This document shows positions 7,382 through 11,694 of a DNA stretch of 11,694 nucleotides, in pieces (the stretch's first letter is position 1; the number at the start of each line of letters is the position of its first letter). This DNA comes from an uncultured Bacilli bacterium (GTDB taxonomy: Bacteria > Bacillota_I > Bacilli_A > RF39 > UBA660). The notes beneath the pieces were generated by a model, which was not told the DNA's origin, searched no databases, and was given only the letters and a program-made list of their open reading frames with translations. The translations under genes were made by a program, and so were the position numbers. The DNA is taken from contig CALVHK010000025.1 of assembly GCA_944327405.1 (NCBI GenBank), positions 1 to 11,694 on the forward strand. The letters run 5' to 3'.

Positions 7382-9691
7382 TTATCTACTTATTCCTCTA
7401 TTTAAATGATATTCTTCTAAAGTTAGATTATTTTCTTTTAAATATGTTGCTAATTCTTTTCCTACATATCGTAAATGCCATGGCTCATACTTGTATCCAG
7501 TAATCTCTTCTTTTCCTTTAGGATATCTTAATATAAAACCATACTTGTAACAGTTTTCATGAATCCATTTCGTAATCGGAGCATTTTCAGGTAACTCATC
7601 AAAATATTTTCCGTCTATTACAATACCACAGTCAATTGCAAGTCCACTTTCGTGCTCACTTGTTCCAGGTAAAGCTACTTTTTTATAGGCTTCTTCTCCC
7701 ATTTCTTTTATATAATTTTGTAGCACTATTTCTTGATATTTACGAGTTCGATATCCTGAATCAATCCATAATTCATATCCTTGTTTTTTAACATCTTCTT
7801 TTAAAAGTTGAAAGGCATTATTTACAATAGAAGATATTTGTAGTTTTGTCCCAGGAATAAAAGGAGTGTAATAAGGGTTTTCTATTTCAATTATTTTAGG
7901 TGCTTCATAATCTTCTGGTAAAGGATTGTCTTTATTTACTAATATGGCTATATTAGGAAAATCAAGAGGATTTATTTCATCTCTTTTTGGCTTATTCATT
8001 AAATTGCCCATTTTTATTTGATTAGTAACTATATTGTGTAATTCGTTATATAACTCTTCTGTTGGCATATCATTGGTAACATTGTATTTAATTTTAGCTA
8101 TTAATTCTGGATAATCTCTAAATAAATTGTCGATTATTAAATTAACATCCTCTGTAGTTAAAGGCTCTTTTCGTTTCTTGTTTTGCTCGTCAACAATCAT
8201 TTTTAAGAAAGATTCAAAAGATGCCGTAAACTTGTTGCGAGGATCACCTTTTTTTACTTCTTCATTTTCTTTTTCTTGATTATTTAATCTTTTGGTTAAT
8301 TCATCATATATGTAACTAATTACATGAGCATTATAATTGTTAGGATTTTGCAATTCTTCCATTAGTTTTGTGTATGTTGATGGGTTTTCTCTTACTATTT
8401 TATCTACCAATTCATAGATTTGTAACACGTCGAATGATGGATATTTTTCGTTAAAATCAGAAACTATTTTTTGAATAAAGTCAGAATAATCCTTAATAAA
8501 GTGATAATTTTTTACAAACCTTTCGAATGCGCGCAAATTAGGCTTTACAGTAACATTCTCAAATGTATCAGGATCGGCTAAAGGTCCAATAGGATTAGAT
8601 CCCATTCTGGATAATTCTACTTGTATATCAATACCATATCTTAATCTTAGAAATTCATTCATATAGCTGTAAGGATCTTCTGATTCAATAATATCATAAG
8701 CATTTCCCGATCTCATGATACGAGAAGAAATGTAGTTTTCGATCACTTTTCTTTCATAATCAATATTATATAAATTAATCATTCCTTCTTCTTTTACTGG
8801 TCTTTGATACATTTTACCCATAACACTGTGATAGTTAAAATAAGCAACAATTTCCTTATTAGGCTCATGACTTAACGTTTCAAAAAAACTTAATATTGCT
8901 ACATTTTCAGGCTCAAAGTAGAAGTTTTTCAAATCACGACATGGTGTATTTACTGGTCCGGGTATATCCTTTCTAGTATTAGCATAAGCAAGATTGTTAT
9001 ATACTGGTCCATCTGCTTTTAGCATTTTTTCCATTGCATTATTAAATGGTACATTTTGACTTAAATCAATACCATTGGCATTTGCGGTCCATGCAGCTAA
9101 AACACCGATTGGATAATTGTTTTTCTCAACAATATTTAAAACACTTTTCTTGATATCGGGATATTCTACTAAATATTCGTCTAAATTCACATCATCAAAT
9201 AAAGCTTGATATGATTTCTTTTCTCTTAGAGCACTTTCTGGTAACTCCCCTTTTCTTACCTTAGCAGGTATGGTTGTATCTGCCCTGTAACTAGCCCAAT
9301 AAGTTTTGGCTTTGGCAATTTTTTCTTCTTCCGTAGTATTTGCGCCTAAATATAAATCTTGCATCGCTGTGGTAATTAAATATCCTTCTGGATTTACCAT
9401 AGGAATAAAATCGATTGTAAATTCTTCAGGATTAAAATCAGCATTTTGAGCCACATCTTCCATTAGACGAACCACAAAAATTGTAGTGATAATTTCAGCA
9501 GCATGATAAGAACCGCTTACTATAATATGTTTAGGCCCATGACCTAATGTATAATGATCAATTGGTAAGTTATAACTAGTCGTGCCAATTGGAGGCATTT
9601 TCGTTATTTGATGTTTGTTTTCCTTATTACTCATGATTTGTGCTATTTTATTATTTACATCTTGATAATTTAAATACGCAAATTTTTCCAT
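7382..9691 (-). CDS. M14 carboxypeptidase-like / M15 (VanY-like) D,D-carboxypeptidase fusion protein
   Basis: A 769-residue protein with two zinc peptidase domains. The N-terminal half (about 40-395) is an M14 domain: zinc ligands H63 and E66 (HAAE) and H288 (NYHS), and catalytic E359 (QVELSR). The usual substrate-binding Asn-Arg in the GVDLNRN motif reads S211-Q212 here. A charged helical linker follows (about 396-600). The C-terminal part (about 605-750) is VanY-like M15: SGYR at 645-648, zinc ligands H680 and D687 in SEHESGLAID, catalytic E736 and zinc H739 in EPWHLRYVG. Known M14 relatives cut the D-Glu to diamino-acid bond of stem peptides, and M15 enzymes remove terminal D-Ala, so both domains may act on the same muropeptide. 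There is no signal peptide, membrane segment or sorting motif. The start follows AAGGAG with 6-base spacing. It is monocistronic between two terminators. Confidence 0.9.
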   Translation of the reverse strand: MEKFAYLNYQDVNNKIAQIMSNKENKHQITKMPPIGTTSYNLPIDHYTLGHGPKHIIVSGSYHAAEIITTIFVVRLMEDVAQNADFNPEEFTIDFIPMVNPEGYLITTAMQDLYLGANTTEEEKIAKAKTYWASYRADTTIPAKVRKGELPESALREKKSYQALFDDVNLDEYLVEYPDIKKSVLNIVEKNNYPIGVLAAWTANANGIDLSQNVPFNNAMEKMLKADGPVYNNLAYANTRKDIPGPVNTPCRDLKNFYFEPENVAILSFFETLSHEPNKEIVAYFNYHSVMGKMYQRPVKEEGMINLYNIDYERKVIENYISSRIMRSGNAYDIIESEDPYSYMNEFLRLRYGIDIQVELSRMGSNPIGPLADPDTFENVTVKPNLRAFERFVKNYHFIKDYSDFIQKIVSDFNEKYPSFDVLQIYELVDKIVRENPSTYTKLMEELQNPNNYNAHVISYIYDELTKRLNNQEKENEEVKKGDPRNKFTASFESFLKMIVDEQNKKRKEPLTTEDVNLIIDNLFRDYPELIAKIKYNVTNDMPTEELYNELHNIVTNQIKMGNLMNKPKRDEINPLDFPNIAILVNKDNPLPEDYEAPKIIEIENPYYTPFIPGTKLQISSIVNNAFQLLKEDVKKQGYELWIDSGYRTRKYQEIVLQNYIKEMGEEAYKKVALPGTSEHESGLAIDCGIVIDGKYFDELPENAPITKWIHENCYKYGFILRYPKGKEEITGYKYEPWHLRYVGKELATYLKENNLTLEEYHLNRGISR

Positions 9692-9697
9692 TTTATT

Positions 9698-9723
9698 CTC
9701 CTTACAACATAAAAATTTTTATA
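9698..9723 (-). promoter_or_regulatory. Candidate promoter and ribosome binding site of the M14-M15 gene
   Basis: A TATAAA -10-like hexamer (9718-9723) lies between the efp terminator and the gene, with no recognisable -35 element, so the promoter call is weak. It overlaps a perfect 14-bp AT palindrome, ATAAAAATTTTTAT (9709-9722). The ribosome binding site AAGGAG (9698-9703), 6 bases before ATG, is clear and fixes the start. Confidence 0.5.
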
Positions 9724-9727
9724 CTTT

Positions 9728-9755
9728 AAAAAAACTTAAATTAATTTAATTTAAG
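9728..9755 (-). terminator. Intrinsic terminator of the rpmG-orf56-efp operon
   Basis: On the minus strand CTTAAATT, a 5-base loop and AATTTAAG form a perfect 8-bp stem followed immediately by seven Ts. The left arm contains the efp stop codon, so the terminator overlaps the gene end. The stem has only one G-C pair, at its base, so efficiency may be moderate. Confidence 0.7.
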
Positions 9756-10311
9756 CTCTAGATGAGTATTTACCATCTTTGGTTGATACAATTATTTTTT
9801 CTCCTTGATTAATAAATAAAGGTACTTTTACTATGTAACCAGTTTCGATTTTGGCGTCTTTTTGCGCATTATTGGTCGTATTACCTCTTACAGCTGGTTC
9901 GGTTTCAATTACTTCATATTCTACTTTTTCAGGTAGAGTAATTCCTAGAATTTCACCTTCATAGTAATCTACTGTTATTTCCATACCCTCTTTGATAAAT
10001 TTCACTTGATCGCCTAGTACTTTAGTAGATATTTCTACTTGTTCGTATGTATCATTGTTCATGAATACATAGTTATCACCGGCAGAATATAAATATTGCA
10101 TTGACATACGATCAATATGGGCTTTTTCGATTTTTATATTGGTATTGTATGTATCTTCTGTAATAGAACCAGTTCTTAAATTACGAAGTTTCATTCGAAC
10201 AAAAGCTGAACCTTTTCCTGGTTTTACATGTTGGAATTCCACGATTTGATATAAATTGTTATCCATGATAATCGTCATTCCGTTTTTGATATCATTGATA
10301 TTGATATTCAT
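9751..10311 (-). CDS. efp: Elongation factor P
   Basis: EF-P binds next to the peptidyl-tRNA on ribosomes stalled at consecutive prolines and promotes peptide bond formation. The protein has 186 residues, the normal family length (about 185), and is collinear with Bacillus EF-P: KOW-like domain I with FQHVKPGKGSAFVR, two OB-type domains, and the characteristic Ser-Arg-Ala ending. K33 in the PGKG loop is the position that is modified in Bacillus-type EF-P. I chose the ATG at 10311 over an in-frame ATG 33 bases upstream because it follows GAGGAG with 7-base spacing, gives the family N-terminus, and avoids overlap with the preceding small ORF. That ORF stops 4 bases before the efp ATG, so the genes are probably co-transcribed and coupled. 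Confidence 0.97.
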   Translation of the reverse strand: MNININDIKNGMTIIMDNNLYQIVEFQHVKPGKGSAFVRMKLRNLRTGSITEDTYNTNIKIEKAHIDRMSMQYLYSAGDNYVFMNNDTYEQVEISTKVLGDQVKFIKEGMEITVDYYEGEILGITLPEKVEYEVIETEPAVRGNTTNNAQKDAKIETGYIVKVPLFINQGEKIIVSTKDGKYSSRA

Positions 10312-10315
10312 GCTT

Positions 10316-10486
10316 TCACTCCTCACTCTTTTTAAATATTCCAAATCTTTTTTTCTTTTGTCTTGTCATTGGTTTGGTTGTAGCATTCACATTGGTTTTA
10401 TTTGCTACAGAGCTACGACCAATAACAGCAATGATGGTCGGATAATTTCTAACTGTTCTTTTTAATGTGTGTTTTACTTTTGACAT
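10316..10486 (-). CDS. Small, highly basic protein of unknown function (56 aa) between rpmG and efp
   Basis: I do not recognise this protein. It has 56 residues starting MSKVKHTLKRTVRN, with 15 Lys or Arg and only two acidic residues (the last two), and a KKKR cluster near the C-terminus. There is no signal peptide, membrane segment or cysteine. It begins 26 bases after rpmG, behind an AGGGGA site with 5-base spacing, and its end carries the efp ribosome binding site with a 4-base gap to efp. The exact fit between two translation genes and its charge suggest an RNA- or ribosome-associated role, but this is inference from context. It is a real gene with moderate confidence; a decayed remnant is the alternative. 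Confidence 0.6.
   Translation of the reverse strand: MSKVKHTLKRTVRNYPTIIAVIGRSSVANKTNVNATTKPMTRQKKKRFGIFKKSEE
10319..10324 (-). promoter_or_regulatory. Ribosome binding site of efp
   Basis: GAGGAG on the minus strand, 7 bases before the efp ATG, lies within the last sense codons (Glu-Glu) of the upstream 56-residue ORF. It decides the efp start and links the two genes translationally. Confidence 0.8.
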
Positions 10487-10512
10487 ATAAATCCCCTAAC
10501 TCTAAATATTTA

Positions 10513-10677
10513 TTATTTTTTCTCTTTTACTATTTGGTGTTTGTGACACTTATTGCAATACTTCTTAATCTCTAAACGGTCAGGAGTATTCTTTTTGTTT
10601 TTACTTGTACATCTAATTTCATTTCCACATACAGTACATTTTAAAGTTACATAATTTCTATTTTCATTTTTAGCCAT
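10513..10677 (-). CDS. rpmG: 50S ribosomal protein L33
   Basis: A 54-residue protein of the large ribosomal subunit, near the normal bacterial L33 length (about 49-55). It starts MAKNENRNYVTLKCTVC and carries a zinc ribbon of two CxxC pairs (C14/C17 and C41/C44), the zinc-binding form of L33. The central TSKNKKNTPDRLEIKKYC stretch is the family core. A perfect AGGAGGTG ribosome binding site lies 6 bases before ATG. It is first in the operon with the 56-residue ORF and efp. In many Bacillota rpmG precedes secE and nusG; that neighbourhood is absent here. Zinc-binding L33 copies may coexist with zinc-free paralogues elsewhere in such genomes, which cannot be judged from this window. Confidence 0.96.
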   Translation of the reverse strand: MAKNENRNYVTLKCTVCGNEIRCTSKNKKNTPDRLEIKKYCNKCHKHQIVKEKK

Positions 10678-10683
10678 AAAAAG

Positions 10684-10691
10684 CACCTCCT
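10684..10691 (-). promoter_or_regulatory. Strong ribosome binding site of rpmG
   Basis: AGGAGGTG on the minus strand, 6 bases upstream of the rpmG ATG, is the best match to the anti-Shine-Dalgarno sequence in the window and is consistent with high ribosomal protein expression. Confidence 0.85.
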
Positions 10692-10708
10692 TTTATAAAA
10701 CTAGTAGT

Positions 10709-10737
10709 ATTATAACATTTATTTTGTTACTTGAAAA
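10709..10737 (-). promoter_or_regulatory. Extended -10 promoter of rpmG operon
   Basis: The minus strand has TGTTATAAT (TATAAT at 10709-10714, extended TG just upstream) and a partial -35, TTTTCA (10732-10737), at 17-bp spacing. The predicted start near 10702 gives a leader of about 25 bases. It lies between the penicillin-binding protein stop and rpmG. Confidence 0.75.
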
Positions 10738-10770
10738 GAGAAAATCGCAGGTTTTATGCTAAATTCATGG

Positions 10771-11694
10771 TTATAGATCATAAAATTTGGTAAGATAATC
10801 GTTAATTCTTCTGGCAATTAGTCGGTTTACCGGAGAACGGTACGAGCTCGAACTATCCAAGTTACTTGTGTTGGGACTTAGAACAACGATCGAATAAGTT
10901 GGATTGTCGTACGGTGCATACATGAGAAATGTGTTACTTAGAACGTAAGACTCTAATACACCGTCATAATCATTATCAATGTAGGACTCACTGGTACCTG
11001 TCTTACCAGCAGCGCTAATATTCTGATTTATATACCAATATCCCGTTCCACTTTTCATAACACTATGAAACCCCTCTTGGATACGGTCCATATATTTACT
11101 ATCTAAACTCACTTGATTTAAAACTTCTGGAGTATGCTCTAATATAATTTTGCCGTTTGATTCAATCCGGTTCATTAAACTTAGACTTAGTCTTGTTCCT
11201 TCATTTGCTACTGTGTTAATGTATTGCAATAATTCTACGGGTGTGTATAAATCGTACTGGCCAATCGCTAGATTCATTAACAGATCGGGAGCTATTGTTG
11301 TTCCTTTTAGGCCAGTAGATTCATTAGGCAAGTCAATGTCTGTTTCTGCTCCCAGGCCAAACTCGGCAAAAGTATTGCGATAAGCATTAAAGTGTTCTAG
11401 TGTTGCTTCCGCTTTCATATTATAAGTATAATCATAACCCATGACGCCTAAGGCAATAATAAATTGATAATAGTTCGAACTTAACGCTAAAGCTTGAACG
11501 TCATTAAGAACACCTAATCTTCGGTAAGAACACTTCGCTGGAATATTAGATAGTTTGACACAGCTATCAGTCATGGTGGTGCCAATATCGATGACACCTT
11601 CTTTGTAACCAACCGCCATAGAAGCACCTTTTACAGCACTCCCTACTGTATATGCATTTTTAATGACATTGATACTAACATCTTGGAAACTTGT
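10771..11694 (-). CDS. Class B penicillin-binding protein, transpeptidase domain (5' end beyond window)
   Basis: This is the C-terminal 307 residues of a D,D-transpeptidase that cross-links peptidoglycan; the reading frame is open to the right edge and the N-terminus is outside. All three catalytic motifs are visible: SAVK (nucleophile Ser codon 11638-11640), SSN (11473-11481, 53 residues later) and KTGT (10993-11004). The spacing resembles class B enzymes of the PBP2/FtsI type, and GLGAETDIDLPNE with a following GLKGT is the usual loop between the second and third motifs. The protein ends about 77 residues after KTGT with no PASTA domains. The ATG at 11619 is internal, since the nucleophile lies upstream of it. 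No clear terminator follows the gene before the rpmG promoter. Which subtype (elongation or division) needs the N-terminal part. Confidence 0.93.
   Translation of the reverse strand, partial: TSFQDVSINVIKNAYTVGSAVKGASMAVGYKEGVIDIGTTMTDSCVKLSNIPAKCSYRRLGVLNDVQALALSSNYYQFIIALGVMGYDYTYNMKAEATLEHFNAYRNTFAEFGLGAETDIDLPNESTGLKGTTIAPDLLMNLAIGQYDLYTPVELLQYINTVANEGTRLSLSLMNRIESNGKIILEHTPEVLNQVSLDSKYMDRIQEGFHSVMKSGTGYWYINQNISAAGKTGTSESYIDNDYDGVLESYVLSNTFLMYAPYDNPTYSIVVLSPNTSNLDSSSSYRSPVNRLIARRINDYLTKFYDL

Noticed and set aside
10312..10344. A longer EF-P starting at an ATG at 10344.
   Set aside because: It would add 11 residues absent from the family, overlap the upstream ORF and ignore the well-placed GAGGAG site before 10311.
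10388..10429. The 56-residue ORF has a stretch (IIAVIGRSSVANKTNVNA) that resembles the start of a P-loop GTPase.
   Set aside because: The Walker A glycine-lysine pair is replaced (A28-N29 at the GK positions) and nothing of the other GTPase motifs follows in 56 residues. Chance similarity or a distant remnant cannot be separated, so no GTPase function is claimed.
10741..10770. A possible terminator after the penicillin-binding protein gene.
   Set aside because: The only pairing seen is AAAA with TTTT around CCTGCGA, too weak for a hairpin, with no continuous T-tract after it.
11617..11619. ATG at 11619 as the start of the penicillin-binding protein.
   Set aside because: The frame is open to the window edge and the SAVK nucleophile motif lies upstream of this codon, so it is internal.
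1..11694. CRISPR arrays, insertion sequences, tRNA or rRNA genes, phage or defence genes.
   Set aside because: No direct repeat arrays, transposase motifs or RNA gene signatures were seen; all space is taken by recognisable core genes and short intergenic regions.

Overview
The window looks like core chromosome of a low-GC, AT-rich Bacillota (Firmicutes) bacterium. It carries both Gram-positive replicative polymerases, PolC and a DnaE-type second polymerase, with AGGAGG-type ribosome binding sites, and every gene is on the minus strand. TGA is used as a stop (dnaE and the 56-residue ORF) and Trp is encoded by TGG, so translation table 11 fits and the Mycoplasma code does not. A penicillin-binding protein and a stem-peptide peptidase argue for a peptidoglycan wall. 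The shortened DnaE is reminiscent of wall-less relatives, so an uncultured Bacilli or Clostridia lineage is plausible, but the exact taxon cannot be read from this sequence.

Layout in transcription order, from right to left: (1) the C-terminal transpeptidase part of a class B penicillin-binding protein, entering from the right edge; (2) an extended -10 promoter and an operon of rpmG (ribosomal protein L33), an unrecognised very basic 56-residue ORF, and efp (elongation factor P), closed by an AT-rich intrinsic terminator; (3) a single gene for an unusual 769-residue protein joining an M14 zinc carboxypeptidase-like domain to a VanY-like M15 D,D-carboxypeptidase domain, closed by a second intrinsic terminator; (4) a second extended -10 promoter with a very short leader, driving dnaE and then polC. 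These two overlap by 8 bases, and polC runs off the left edge.

Genes are tightly packed and no stretch above 100 bases lacks a gene. No RNA gene, mobile element or CRISPR array was seen. The window therefore combines a translation operon (L33, EF-P), two cell-wall enzymes and a two-polymerase replication operon.

The most interesting points are architectural. PolC has a tandem duplication of its N-terminal OB-fold unit and a coiled-coil-rich insertion of about 105 residues ahead of the palm. dnaE and polC are translationally coupled. The M14-M15 fusion has no visible signal peptide. I found no clearly new defence or mobile system here.
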